In this document: piece after piece, positions 35,076 through 43,849 of the stretch
Position numbering within the stretch: position 1 is the stretch's first letter
How the letters are laid out: every line of letters starts with the position of its first letter
Source: JAGMES01 sp023128035
GTDB taxonomy: Bacteria > Bacillota > Halanaerobiia > DY22613
Assembly: GCA_030627905.1 (NCBI GenBank)
Contig: DAOVRZ010000009.1
Coordinates: forward strand, 15,440-79,439
Length of the DNA: 64,000 bases
Direction: 5' to 3'
Notes under the pieces: model-generated
Told to the model about the DNA's origin: nothing
Databases searched by the model: none
The model's input: the letters and a program-made list of their open reading frames with translations, nothing else
Made by a program: the position numbers and the translations under genes

Positions 35076-35738
35076 TTACTTCAATTCCAACTGAATTTGC
35101 TCTGCACTCTTATACAAGTTCTCATGTTCACTTGTCCATATACCTTCATTTTGCATAATTCGCTTTATTTTCATAAAATTAGCATCATTCAACAAAATAG
35201 TAACTGATGTTGCCGCATATTCTGATTGAGGTATTGCCTGCCTCAAAAAAGCTGTTACTTTCCTGCTGACTTTTTTAGAAAAATTCTGATCATCCGGCAA
35301 TTGTTTTATTCGATAGCGAATTTCTTCGTATAAATCAGCCATATCCTGAGCTAATTGATCGCCTATTCGCTTTCGTTTGATGACTAATTTATCTTGATCA
35401 TTTAAAGACGGGTCAATAATTGGCTCTTCACCTGGGTCATGTTGTCGTTTAGAACTTCCATTACACCTTTTGCATGACGGTAATAAGTTACCCCATTCTA
35501 TAACCCTGTGACCATATTTATTTTTGGGGTAAAAATGATCAACTTCCATATACTTACTCTCCTCATTCACTCTACATTCACAATATGCACATTTGCTATT
35601 TGACATCTCCAATAACTTTTTTATCAGATAAGGTTGCCTCCAAACACTTGCTCCATTAGATTCGTATTTTTCCAGCAATTCTTTTTTAACCTCTTCAGTT
35701 AATTCCTCTGGTGGTTGAGGACGTTGAAGTTTAATCAC
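35076..35738 (-). CDS. ptuB: HNH endonuclease PtuB (Septu defence)
   Basis: An HNH nuclease of the type found in Septu and in retron-linked PtuAB. CAYCECR and LPSCKRCNGSSKRQHDPGE supply the four structural cysteines, and EVDHFYPKNKY holds the HNH core with the His metal ligand. The GTG at 35738 (VIKLQRPQPPEEL...) is chosen over ATG 35762, because related proteins begin near IKL and it gives an 8-bp overlap with ptuA. It acts with the ATPase PtuA to stop phage infection by nucleic-acid cleavage. Confidence 0.85.
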   Translation of the reverse strand: MIKLQRPQPPEELTEEVKKELLEKYESNGASVWRQPYLIKKLLEMSNSKCAYCECRVNEESKYMEVDHFYPKNKYGHRVIEWGNLLPSCKRCNGSSKRQHDPGEEPIIDPSLNDQDKLVIKRKRIGDQLAQDMADLYEEIRYRIKQLPDDQNFSKKVSRKVTAFLRQAIPQSEYAATSVTILLNDANFMKIKRIMQNEGIWTSEHENLYKSAEQIQLELK

Positions 35739-36996
35739 CCGTTTCGCCCCCAATACTAGCAAGTTGTAATGATAAAAGCTTTCTCATCTCACTAGATGGA
35801 TGAAGCATACTTTTCAACTTAAAGTATTCCTTTTTGGCTTGTTCTACATCTTCAGCATCTAAGGCTTCTTCAAATAGTTCCATGATGTCTAAATAAATCT
35901 GAGCTTTTGGTTTTTCAACTCCCATCTCATACTCTAATATCTCATCAACTGTCCAACCACCATAATTATCAGAATAAGTATAATCTCCTTGCAAGTTTAG
36001 AACTTCATCTGCAGTAAGCGACTGAACTACAGATGGGGAATGAGTTGTAGCGATAAATTGGCAATTGGGAAATGCCTGCTTCAAATTATGAGCAATTGTT
36101 CTCTGCCATCTTGGATGAAGATGCATGTCAAGTTCATCAATCAAAATTAATGCAGAACAATCTAAAGGATTCTCAGCATTTGGATTGGCCTGTGCCAATC
36201 TACTAGCTATATCACTTACTAGTGAAAGTATTGCCTTATATCCACCACTTAATTGTTCAATTCGTAATTCTTTGCCTTCAGGACTTGTAATTACCATTCT
36301 TCGGGGATGAGGTTTAATCTGTAAGTTGGAATATCCATTCATCATTCTTCTGATCGAATTTCTCACCGCTTCCAAGCCACGTGAGCGATAAGTACGATCC
36401 TCCCTCATCATTCTTAATTCATTTTCTTCTTCTGTTTTGAACCATTCAAAGAACTTTCGAAAATTATTGTTTATTGATAAGCAATTGTTTAGAGCTTGTA
36501 TTGGGTTTTCAATAGTTGCATTCTTAGCACGCATAGGAACATCTAAGACAATTCTAGCTGTACTATAATATAATACTAAAGGAACAGAACGAAAACCACT
36601 TTCGGTCATTAGTTCTTTAGAAATATAATCTTTAATGTCTTTTTGAGATTTTGCTGGTGTCCCAATCCAGTCTTGGACAGCTGTTGAAAGCCGCCTACTG
36701 TTAAACCAGCTGAATTCTTTCCCATCAAATTTAACATCTAATTCTGTTGAAGTCCATGTTTTTTCGACATTGATATCCATATTTGTTAAATTCGCTTTAT
36801 CTCCAGCCTTCTTATTAATATATAACAATATGGGAACAAAACCCTTCACAATACCCTCTAAAACAGCTGTCTTTCCTGCACTATTCTCTCCAATTAAAAG
36901 CGTAAAAGGACGAATATTCCCTGCTGAATCACAAAAATCAAATTCATTATCTATAAAACATCTAAAATAAGTAAACTTAACCCTACGTATCTTCAT
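35731..36996 (-). CDS. ptuA: AAA/ABC-type ATPase PtuA (Septu defence)
   Basis: An SMC-like ATPase with Walker A LIGENSAGKTAVLEG near residue 37, an ABC-type signature QLSGGYKAILSL, Walker B LILIDELDMHLHP, and the H-loop FIATTHSPSVVQSL. The C-terminal tail after residue 340 is helical. ATG 36996 has AGGTG 6 nt upstream, better than GTG 37005. The gene overlaps ptuB by 8 bp, the normal Septu order (ATPase first). PtuA assembles with PtuB and controls its nuclease. No reverse transcriptase is nearby, so this is a stand-alone Septu, not a retron. Confidence 0.87.
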   Translation of the reverse strand: MKIRRVKFTYFRCFIDNEFDFCDSAGNIRPFTLLIGENSAGKTAVLEGIVKGFVPILLYINKKAGDKANLTNMDINVEKTWTSTELDVKFDGKEFSWFNSRRLSTAVQDWIGTPAKSQKDIKDYISKELMTESGFRSVPLVLYYSTARIVLDVPMRAKNATIENPIQALNNCLSINNNFRKFFEWFKTEEENELRMMREDRTYRSRGLEAVRNSIRRMMNGYSNLQIKPHPRRMVITSPEGKELRIEQLSGGYKAILSLVSDIASRLAQANPNAENPLDCSALILIDELDMHLHPRWQRTIAHNLKQAFPNCQFIATTHSPSVVQSLTADEVLNLQGDYTYSDNYGGWTVDEILEYEMGVEKPKAQIYLDIMELFEEALDAEDVEQAKKEYFKLKSMLHPSSEMRKLLSLQLASIGGETGD

Positions 36997-37005
36997 TATC
37001 TTCAC

Positions 37006-37395
37006 CTATCTCTCGCCTAGTCTCAAAATACCCTTGTTTTTTAAGTCTAACAGTACTATTCGATAACTTGCACTATTAATCCTTTTTATATTATACCCCA
37101 ACTAGTTAAAATTACCCATTAATAATATGGTTCATCTTGACAATTTAATCAAATATTTTTAAAGGAAATCTCTATCTTCACCAAGCATGCCCAACACTTT
37201 ACCCAATCCAAGACTTAAAATTCGATGGGCAAGAGTGTATTGACATCACCTTCATTAAGATTACAGCTACAGCCCGCTATTCTATCAAAATTTTTGACTT
37301 TTTGATTCTCCTATTTGTTTTCTTCAATATCGCTGGATTTACCGCCCCTACACTGGAAACACTATAAATGAATGATTCATCAGGGAGGTCTTTCT
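37006..37395. other. Intergenic region upstream of ptuA and the DDAH-like gene
   Basis: A 390-bp divergent spacer. No complete gene or strong hairpin was seen. It must hold promoters for ptuA (minus) and the DDAH-like gene (plus), but no unambiguous -35/-10 pair stood out. Confidence 0.4.
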
Positions 37396-38253
37396 ATGTG
37401 TCAAAAAACCACATCACATCAAATAAACTGCTATACTGAATATAATCCTTTGTACAAAGTTATACTCTGTCCTCCAAGATACATGAAAATTCGCAAAATA
37501 ATCAATCAAACCCAGGCACATTTTGCTAAAGAAAATATCGATACTTCCATTGCCATGAAGCAACACAAGGCCCTTGTGGAAACTCTACAGCAGGAAAATA
37601 TTGACATCATCCTATTACCGCCGAAAAAAGAGTTTCCCGAGCAGGTCTTTACCCGTGATCTGGCCTTCACCTTGGACGGACAGATTATCGTGGGACAACT
37701 TGAAGAAACCATTCGTCAGGGTGAAGAAGAGATCTTAAAAGCCTGGCTTGATGAAGAAGGAATCCCGTATAAATCCATTACCGCCGGTCCTATTGAAGGG
37801 GGAGATGTTCTCATAAATGAAAACCAGGTCTGGGTTGGAAACAGCTATCGTACCTCAAAAGAAGCTATCAATCAACTGCGCAAATTCCTTCCAGACATGG
37901 AAATCATCATGGTGCCTTTCAATGGTGACTTTCTCCATCTTGACTGTGTTTTTAACATTCTCTCCTCCAACGAAGGTCTGATTTATCCTCCTGCTTTTGC
38001 AAAAGATGAATTGTTCCATCTTAAGGAACGCTTTAACTTGTTCGAAATTTCAGATAAAGAACAGTTCACTCTCGGAACCAATGTCCTTTCACTGGGAAAG
38101 AAAAAAGTCTTAAGTCTCCCAATCAATCGGCAACTCAATAACCAATTGCACAAATGGGGTTATCAAGTGATTGAAATCGATATAACAGAAATTATTAAGT
38201 CTGGCGGTTCTTTCCGTTGTGTGACCATGCCACTCTTGAGGGAACGTGTATAG
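37396..38253 (+). CDS. DDAH/arginine-deiminase family hydrolase (285 aa)
   Basis: A guanidino-group modifying enzyme fold. Expected active-site pieces are present: FTRDLAF, the EGGDVLI block, FLHLDCVFN with the catalytic His, and SFRCVTMPLLRE with the nucleophilic Cys near the C-terminus. Family members hydrolyse N-methylarginines to citrulline plus methylamine, or act on related guanidines. ATG 37396 follows GGGAGG by 7 nt. The coding style looks more GC-rich than the neighbours, and it is one of three plus-strand genes, which hints at transfer. Substrate unproven. Confidence 0.8.
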   Translation: MCQKTTSHQINCYTEYNPLYKVILCPPRYMKIRKIINQTQAHFAKENIDTSIAMKQHKALVETLQQENIDIILLPPKKEFPEQVFTRDLAFTLDGQIIVGQLEETIRQGEEEILKAWLDEEGIPYKSITAGPIEGGDVLINENQVWVGNSYRTSKEAINQLRKFLPDMEIIMVPFNGDFLHLDCVFNILSSNEGLIYPPAFAKDELFHLKERFNLFEISDKEQFTLGTNVLSLGKKKVLSLPINRQLNNQLHKWGYQVIEIDITEIIKSGGSFRCVTMPLLRERV

Positions 38254-38316
38254 TTTATAATCTTTTTTCCTCAATTTCCAGCACTAACTTTATCCACTCT
38301 CTCTATAAAAACAAAG

Positions 38317-38353
38317 AAAAACTCCTTCGTCACTTACCAACGAAGGAGTTTTT
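38317..38353. terminator. Bidirectional terminator between DDAH-like gene and thiT
   Basis: AAAAACTCCTTCG and its exact complement flank an 11-nt loop. It can end both convergent genes. Confidence 0.9.
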
Positions 38354-38360
38354 CCTAATT

Positions 38361-38894
38361 TCACCCATCTAATCTTGCAAATTGCTTTCTTCCAACAATC
38401 AATATAATCAAACAGATAAATAAAGATGGAATCAAATATGAACCGTTGTAAATCGCTGAATATGCCCAAGGGCTTTGTCCAGCTGGAGCATACTGGCCCC
38501 AGAAGACCACACCTGAGATCAGATGACTAAAAAAGCGACCAACTACACCCAACACAACTCCAATAGTGATTTTCAAAACACTGTTTTGATCGTCAAATTT
38601 AGTTTTGAACAGCCCTGCAAGTCCCAACAAAGCAAATGGTAATGGATAATCCATTATTACTTGAATCGGCATTACAAGATAAGCTCCAAAAATCATCTGT
38701 AATAAACCATGAGCTGTACCCGTTAAAAAGCCTGCTCCTACTCCCCAACGAAAAGCAATAAAGAGAATCGGTAGCATCTCTAGATTAATTGAACCACCTT
38801 GAGGCATTTTAAAAAGTGTTACATTGTTGAGAATCAGGGCCAGCGCCACAGCTACCGCCATCTCTACCATCATTTTGATCTTTGGATCACGCAT
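38361..38894 (-). CDS. thiT: Energy-coupling-factor thiamine transporter S component
   Basis: A six-helix S component of 177 residues that binds thiamine and docks with a shared ECF module. Visible family features are the GGSINLEMLPILFIAFRWG block after helix 1, GFLTGTAHGLLQM, and the WGQYAPAGQSPWAYS loop whose aromatics contact thiamine. ATG 38894 has GGAGGAG 6 nt upstream; in-frame starts further upstream would read into the riboswitch terminator. The TPP riboswitch confirms the substrate. Confidence 0.92.
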   Translation of the reverse strand: MRDPKIKMMVEMAVAVALALILNNVTLFKMPQGGSINLEMLPILFIAFRWGVGAGFLTGTAHGLLQMIFGAYLVMPIQVIMDYPLPFALLGLAGLFKTKFDDQNSVLKITIGVVLGVVGRFFSHLISGVVFWGQYAPAGQSPWAYSAIYNGSYLIPSLFICLIILIVGRKQFARLDG

Positions 38895-38931
38895 AAATAA
38901 CTCCTCCTTTTTGAATATAAATATTTTGCAA

Positions 38932-38966
38932 AATAAAAAACCGCACCCAGAAAAGGCACGGTTTAA
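38932..38966 (-). terminator. Terminator of the TPP riboswitch
   Basis: AAACCGTGCC pairs with GGTGCGGTTT (one G-U pair), followed by TTTTTATTT on the minus strand, just upstream of thiT. Confidence 0.85.
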
Positions 38967-38992
38967 TAACAAAAAATACAGGATGATAAATC

Positions 38993-39099
38993 CTTATAAT
39001 CTGCTTCCCTCCGCCAGCATTATCTGGTTCAAGTCATTAGGGTCAATGTACGAAAACTTTGCACATTCTCTCAGCCATCAGGCTCCCCTAGCAGGATAA
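38993..39099 (-). promoter_or_regulatory. TPP riboswitch (THI element) of thiT
   Basis: On the minus strand GGGGAGCC, GGCTGAGAG, TTGACCCTAATGACTTGAAC and GATAATGCTGGCGGAGGGAAG appear in the canonical order. Binding of TPP should favour the terminator and lower thiamine uptake. Confidence 0.96.
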
Positions 39100-39180
39100 T
39101 ATTTAATTTTACTTTATATATATTCTACATTCTCTAAAAATATCCTTCTAATAATTTCATTATTTTCGAATTTTTTTTAT

Positions 39181-39648
39181 CTACTCCATCTCCCGCATAA
39201 GATTTGCCATTTCAAGAGCGCCCACTGCTGCATCCCAACCTTTATTCCCTACTTTTGTTCCAGCTCGTTCAATAGCTTGTTCAATATTATTAGTAGTCAA
39301 AATGCCAAACATTACAGGAATGTCAGAATCCAAGCTAACCTTAGCAATTCCCTTAGATACTTCCGCACAAACATAATCAAAATGGGGAGTAGCTCCACGA
39401 ATCACTGCACCTAAGCAGATAACAACATCATATTTCTTGGATTCAGCCATCTTTTTAGCTACCAGTGGAATTTCAAAAGCTCCCGGAACCCAGGATATCT
39501 CCACATCTTCATCTAATACCTCATGTCTTTTCAAAGCATCCAATGCACCAGAAAGTAACTTAGATGAAATAAATTCATTAAACCTCCCAATAATAATTCC
39601 AAACTTCAAACCTTTTCCCATTAATTTTCCTTCATATGTTTTATACAT
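39181..39648 (-). CDS. ribH: 6,7-dimethyl-8-ribityllumazine synthase
   Basis: Condenses ArP with DHBP to lumazine, the penultimate riboflavin step, in 60-mer or pentamer assemblies. Signatures are GRFNEFISSKLLSGALDALK, SWVPGAFEIPLVAKKMA, GAVIRGATPHFDYVC with the catalytic His, and FGILTTNNIEQAIERAG. Length 155 aa is normal. It is the last gene of the rib operon. Confidence 0.97.
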   Translation of the reverse strand: MYKTYEGKLMGKGLKFGIIIGRFNEFISSKLLSGALDALKRHEVLDEDVEISWVPGAFEIPLVAKKMAESKKYDVVICLGAVIRGATPHFDYVCAEVSKGIAKVSLDSDIPVMFGILTTNNIEQAIERAGTKVGNKGWDAAVGALEMANLMREME

Positions 39649-39688
39649 TTAAATCGCCCCCTTTAATTTACTCATTAATTCTTAACTC

Positions 39689-40882
39689 TTAACTCAAAAG
39701 ATGTCCCATCCGCTCCTTTTTAGTTGTTAAGTACCCCACATTTGCACAGGTAGGCGGAATTTCTAAAGGTTCCCTTTCTACTACCTCAATATTATTTTCT
39801 GTCAATCCAGTAATCTTCAATGGATTGTTGGTCATCAACTTAATCTGATGAATACCCAAATCTTGTAAAATAGCAGCACCAACACTAAAATCTCTAAGTT
39901 CCGCTTCAAATCCCAATTTCAAATTTGCATCCACTGTATCATAACCTTCTTCTTGTAACTCATATGCTTTCAGCTTGTTCAATAACCCAATTCCACGACC
40001 TTCCTGCCTAAGATATAATAAAACTCCTCGACCAAGCTCATCAATCTTCTGCAAAGAACGGGCCAACTGTTCCCCACAATCACACCTCTCTGAACCAAAA
40101 ACATCGCCTGTTAAACATTCCGAATGCACTCTCACTAAAATCGGATTATCGTCAGAAAGATCACCTTTGACCAATGCTAGATGTGGTTCATTAGAATCGG
40201 GCGCAGAGTAGGCGGACATGGTAAACTCTCCAAATTTGGTTGGAAGATTTACAATAGCGACTCTTTCCACCTGTTTCTCAAACTTTTGACGATATTTAAT
40301 CAAATCAGCAATAGATATTATTTTCAAATCCCATTTTTCTGCCATCTTCAAAAGTTGCGGGAGTCTGGCCATTGTCCCATCTTCTAAGATAATCTCACAG
40401 ATTACTCCTGCAGGATATAGCCCGGAGAGTTTTGCCAGATCAACTGCAGCTTCTGTATGACCTGGACGAATCAATACCCCTCCATCCTTAGCTTGTAATG
40501 GAAAAATGTGACCAGGTCTTTTGAAATCTTCAGGAAAACGATCAGGATTAATCAATTCCTTTATAGTTAAAGCTCTCTCATAAGCCGAGATCCCAGTAGA
40601 AGTATCTTTATAATCAACAGAAACCGTAAATGCTGTCTGATGGGTGTCAGTATTTTTTTGAACCATTAAAGAAAGGTTTAAGCGATTTAGATCTTTTTCC
40701 TCCATTGGCATACAGACTAATCCTTTTCCATGAGTGATCATAAAATTTATGGCTTCTGGTGTAACCATTTCCGCAGCCAGAACCAGATCACCTTCGTTTT
40801 CTCTATCCTCATCATCCACAACTATAACCATCTTTCCATTTTTCAAATCTTCTAATGCTTCCTTTATTGTATTTAATGCCAT
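39689..40882 (-). CDS. ribBA: Bifunctional DHBP synthase/GTP cyclohydrolase II
   Basis: The N-terminal RibB domain (residues 1-200) has VVDDEDRENEGDLVLAAE and GHTEAAVDLAKLSG. The C-terminal RibA domain has the zinc ligands CLTGDVFGSERCDCG and the GRGVLLYLRQEGRGIGL loop. It makes both riboflavin precursors from ribulose 5-phosphate and GTP. Length 397 aa is typical. A 124-bp MITE-like element sits between it and ribE. Confidence 0.97.
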   Translation of the reverse strand: MALNTIKEALEDLKNGKMVIVVDDEDRENEGDLVLAAEMVTPEAINFMITHGKGLVCMPMEEKDLNRLNLSLMVQKNTDTHQTAFTVSVDYKDTSTGISAYERALTIKELINPDRFPEDFKRPGHIFPLQAKDGGVLIRPGHTEAAVDLAKLSGLYPAGVICEIILEDGTMARLPQLLKMAEKWDLKIISIADLIKYRQKFEKQVERVAIVNLPTKFGEFTMSAYSAPDSNEPHLALVKGDLSDDNPILVRVHSECLTGDVFGSERCDCGEQLARSLQKIDELGRGVLLYLRQEGRGIGLLNKLKAYELQEEGYDTVDANLKLGFEAELRDFSVGAAILQDLGIHQIKLMTNNPLKITGLTENNIEVVEREPLEIPPTCANVGYLTTKKERMGHLLS

Positions 40883-40939
40883 CTCTATTCCCCTCCCTAG
40901 TATTAACGTCGAAATTATAACAAGTTATTATTTCTTAAG

Positions 40940-41063
40940 TTTAACGACTTCAGAAGGAGATATGAACTCCCACTTAAGTTTTAAAATTATTATAAATATT
41001 CTGCTCCCACCTATAGAAGAGGGGGAATTCTCTCAGAAAACCGCCTTCTGAAATATCGTTAAA
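40940..41063. repeat. MITE-like element, copy 2, inside the rib operon
   Basis: Ends TTTAACGACTTCAGAAGG and CCTTCTGAAATATCGTTAAA are inverted. The interior holds a second hairpin (CTCCCACCTATAGAAGAGGGGGAATTC) reminiscent of the 118-bp repeats. It starts 57 bp before ribBA and ends 1 bp before the ribE stop codon, with no promoter or ORF inside. Confidence 0.65.
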
Positions 41064-41064
41064 T

Positions 41065-41730
41065 CTAACCAAAGAAACCATTATTAAAAAGTAGTTCCTT
41101 AGTTACTCCAGAACTCTGATAAGAATTTGCTTCTTCTCTCTTAGAACATTGAGCAAAATGGTATAAATATTTCCCAACAACATCAGCTTCCAAATTTAAA
41201 AGATGCCCAACGTGTTTGGTTAACAATGTAGTTTTTGAAGCTGTATGTGGAATGATAGAAATAATAAAGCCTTTTGGTAATATTTCTGCCACAGTAAGAC
41301 TGATTCCATCTACTGCTATAGAACCTTCACAAATCACAAATGTTTTCAGCTTTTCTGGTGCTTCAATCTCAATTAAAATCGCATTATCCACCTGGGTCAT
41401 ACTAACTATCTTTCCTACTCCATCAATATGACCACTTACCAGATGACCTCCCAATCGTGAGCTTAAACTTAAAGCTCTTTCCAAATTAACTTTCTTACCT
41501 GGAGAAAGCAAAGCAAGATTTGTCTTACTCAAAGTAACAGGCATCACATCAGCAACAAATTCTTCAGTTGTAAATGATGTAACAGTTAAGCAAACACCAT
41601 TTACCGCAATACTATCACCTAATTTTACATCTTCTAAAACTTTTCTAGCTGAGATTGTAAGGCTACCTGAATTACTCCCATGCATTATGTTTAATACCGT
41701 ACCAACCTCTTCAATAATCCCTGTAAACAT
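41065..41730 (-). CDS. ribE: Riboflavin synthase alpha chain
   Basis: Dismutates two lumazines to riboflavin. Two repeated lumazine-binding domains are visible: MFTGIIEEVGTV with GDSIAVNGVCLTV, and LVSGHIDGVGKIV with GSIAVDGISLTV. Length 221 aa is normal. It follows ribD by 30 bp. The stop codon at 41065 abuts the MITE-like element, so its last codons may have been altered by the insertion. Confidence 0.96.
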   Translation of the reverse strand: MFTGIIEEVGTVLNIMHGSNSGSLTISARKVLEDVKLGDSIAVNGVCLTVTSFTTEEFVADVMPVTLSKTNLALLSPGKKVNLERALSLSSRLGGHLVSGHIDGVGKIVSMTQVDNAILIEIEAPEKLKTFVICEGSIAVDGISLTVAEILPKGFIISIIPHTASKTTLLTKHVGHLLNLEADVVGKYLYHFAQCSKREEANSYQSSGVTKELLFNNGFFG

Positions 41731-41760
41731 TTAAGCCCTCCCCCATTTCTTCTCTCTATG

Positions 41761-42858
41761 TCAAGCAAAATAGCCAACTGTCAACATATTATCAGCAATC
41801 GGTTCAAACTCCACGTCTTTTAATCGCATTCCATCAACAATCTGATTCACTCCTAACTTCTGAACCCAACTTAAACCATCATCTCCAACGATTATAGGTG
41901 CCTGGAAGATGTAAACCTTATCGATCAAACCAGCGCTCAAAAACTGGGTATAAACTTCGCTTCCACCTTCTAACAACAAACTAGTAATCCCACGCTCTCC
42001 AAGATATAATAGTAATTTATCTAAATCCAAACCATTTTCAACTAAAGGCACAGTAATAACATCAACTCCAATATTCTCAAAACTATCAATTCTATCTTTT
42101 GTCACCATCTCTTCTGCTCCAACAAGTATCAAAGGCTTTTCTAGCGCTAACTGATAAATAGGCATCATCTTTAGCTCTTCTGAGTCAATATCAAGGCTAG
42201 TAGTCAACACGATTTTTTGTGGATCACGACCACCTCGAGGTAATCTTACATTTAACTTTGGACGATCATTAAGTAGTGTATTCTTTCCGACTAGTATTCC
42301 ATCTACCATATTCCGCAGATGATGAACTTTGACTCTGGCAATCTCATTGGTAATCCATTTAGAATCACCACTTAAAGTTGCAATTTTACCATCTAAAGTA
42401 ATCGCAGTCTTCAAAATTACAAATGGCTTTCCAGTTGTCATATATTTAATAAAAACCTCATTTAACTTTCTTGCCTCATTCTCACACATTCCCACAACCA
42501 CTTCAATTCCAGCATCACGCAATTGACTAATTCCTCGCCCCGCTACCAATGGATTTGGATCTTCAATAGCAACTATTACTTTCTTAACTCCACTAGCAAT
42601 AATTTTCTCAGTACATGGGGGTGTTTTGCCATGATGTGCACAGGGTTCTAAAGTTACATACAAAGTACTGCCCTTTGCTAACTTACCAGCCTCTTCAAGA
42701 GCATAAACTTCCGCATGAGGTTCCCCAGCTCGCCTATGCGCACCTTTTCCTACAACTTTTCCATCTTTCACAACAACCGCCCCAACCATTGGATTGGGAC
42801 TCGTCGAACCCTTCCATTCTTCAGCCAATTTTAACGCCATCTTCATATATTCGATCAT
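41761..42858 (-). CDS. ribD: Bifunctional diaminohydroxyphosphoribosylaminopyrimidine deaminase/reductase
   Basis: The deaminase domain (1-145) has HAEVYALEEAG and PCAHHGKTPPC zinc ligands; the reductase domain has FVILKTAITLDGKIAT and LLLEGGSEVYTQFL. ATG 42858 has GGAGGT 8 nt upstream; a longer frame upstream runs through the riboswitch terminator and is not real. At 365 aa it is full length. First gene of the rib operon, controlled by the FMN riboswitch. Confidence 0.95.
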   Translation of the reverse strand: MIEYMKMALKLAEEWKGSTSPNPMVGAVVVKDGKVVGKGAHRRAGEPHAEVYALEEAGKLAKGSTLYVTLEPCAHHGKTPPCTEKIIASGVKKVIVAIEDPNPLVAGRGISQLRDAGIEVVVGMCENEARKLNEVFIKYMTTGKPFVILKTAITLDGKIATLSGDSKWITNEIARVKVHHLRNMVDGILVGKNTLLNDRPKLNVRLPRGGRDPQKIVLTTSLDIDSEELKMMPIYQLALEKPLILVGAEEMVTKDRIDSFENIGVDVITVPLVENGLDLDKLLLYLGERGITSLLLEGGSEVYTQFLSAGLIDKVYIFQAPIIVGDDGLSWVQKLGVNQIVDGMRLKDVEFEPIADNMLTVGYFA

Positions 42859-42882
42859 GTTCTTACCTCCTTTTTTACAAAA

Positions 42883-42916
42883 GAAAAACCTCGGAAAATT
42901 TATATTCTCCGAGGTT
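42883..42916 (-). terminator. Terminator of the FMN riboswitch
   Basis: AACCTCGGA and its complement form a stem followed by TTTTTC on the minus strand, 25 bp before ribD. Confidence 0.85.
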
Positions 42917-42993
42917 AGTATTCCACAAAAATAGAGATACCATATACGTATACTCAATAAAACATACACGTAATCATAAAATGCACTCTATTT

Positions 42994-43110
42994 CTTATCT
43001 TCTTCCATCCAGACTTTAACTGTCGGCTCTGGGATTTAACCAGATCAACCACTTTTAGTGGCTCGCGGGCTGTACCGCCGGTAGGGAATTACACCCTGCC
43101 CCGAAGATAA
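42994..43110 (-). promoter_or_regulatory. FMN riboswitch (RFN element) of the rib operon
   Basis: Minus strand shows ATCTTCGGGGCAGGGTG, AATTCCCTACCGGCGGT, AGCCCGCGAGCC, GATCTGGT and ATCCCAGAGCCGACAGT in canonical order, closed by a TTATCTTC / GAAGATAA helix. FMN should promote the downstream terminator. Confidence 0.97.
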
Positions 43111-43138
43111 AATATTATTTAATTTTCAATGTATTCTT

Positions 43139-43167
43139 ATTCTACAACAAAATATTAAACTCTGCAA
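43139..43167 (-). promoter_or_regulatory. Promoter of the rib operon
   Basis: TTGCAG, 17 nt, TAGAAT on the minus strand, ending about 30 bp before the FMN aptamer. Confidence 0.75.
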
Positions 43168-43182
43168 GTGTTTTTTATCAAT

Positions 43183-43848
43183 TTATAATAATTTCCCTCC
43201 GCTATTACGCAACATCTGAATCGCCTTAGTACGATCTTCTGCCCCAATTACCGCTGACCCTGCTACCAACACACTAGCACCTGCTTCAATAACTTTCGGA
43301 GCAGTCTTTAGATTAACCCCACCATCTACTTGAATCTCTAAATCTGTCAAACCTAATTCATCCGCTCTTTGGCGTATCAAACGAATTTTCTCTAAACTAG
43401 CAGGAATAAAAGATTGACCACCAAAACCTGGATTCACACTCATAATCAAAACCATATCAAGATCAGGTAAAATATGTTCTAAAGCACTCACAGGAGTTGC
43501 AGGATTTAAGGCCACCCCAGCTTTTATTCCAAGATCTTTAATCATATACACAGTCCGATGCAAGTGTATGGATGCTTCTTGATGAGCAACAATAAAATCT
43601 GCCCCTGCCTTTGCAAAATGTGGGATATATTTATCTGGTTCTGAAATCATTAAATGAACATCCAAAACCTGATCGGTTATTTTACGCAAATCTGAAACTA
43701 TTTTAGGTCCAAAAGATATATTTGGTACAAAGTGTCCATCCATTATATCTAGATGCAACCACTCTGCTTCTTTAATAGATTCAATCTCTTTTTTTAAATT
43801 ATTAAAATCTGCTGTCAAAATAGATGGCGCAATTTTAATTTTTCTCAA
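43183..43848 (-). CDS. rpe: Ribulose-phosphate 3-epimerase
   Basis: A TIM-barrel epimerase of the pentose phosphate pathway. IAPSILTADFNNLKKEI, LHLDIMDGHFVPNISFGP (metal-binding Asp/His), VLIMSVNPGFGGQSFIP and EIQVDGGVN are visible. Length 221 aa is standard. It is the last gene of the long priA-to-rpe operon and starts 1 bp after rsgA. Confidence 0.97.
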   Translation of the reverse strand: MRKIKIAPSILTADFNNLKKEIESIKEAEWLHLDIMDGHFVPNISFGPKIVSDLRKITDQVLDVHLMISEPDKYIPHFAKAGADFIVAHQEASIHLHRTVYMIKDLGIKAGVALNPATPVSALEHILPDLDMVLIMSVNPGFGGQSFIPASLEKIRLIRQRADELGLTDLEIQVDGGVNLKTAPKVIEAGASVLVAGSAVIGAEDRTKAIQMLRNSGGKLL

Positions 43849-43849
43849 A

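Noticed and set aside
35076..36996. Retron with PtuAB effector
   Set aside because: No reverse transcriptase or msr/msd-like structure could be seen on either side of the pair.
42615..43019. Plus-strand frame of 134 codons opposite ribD and its leader
   Set aside because: It crosses the ribD start, the terminator and the FMN riboswitch on the other strand; composition is not protein-like.
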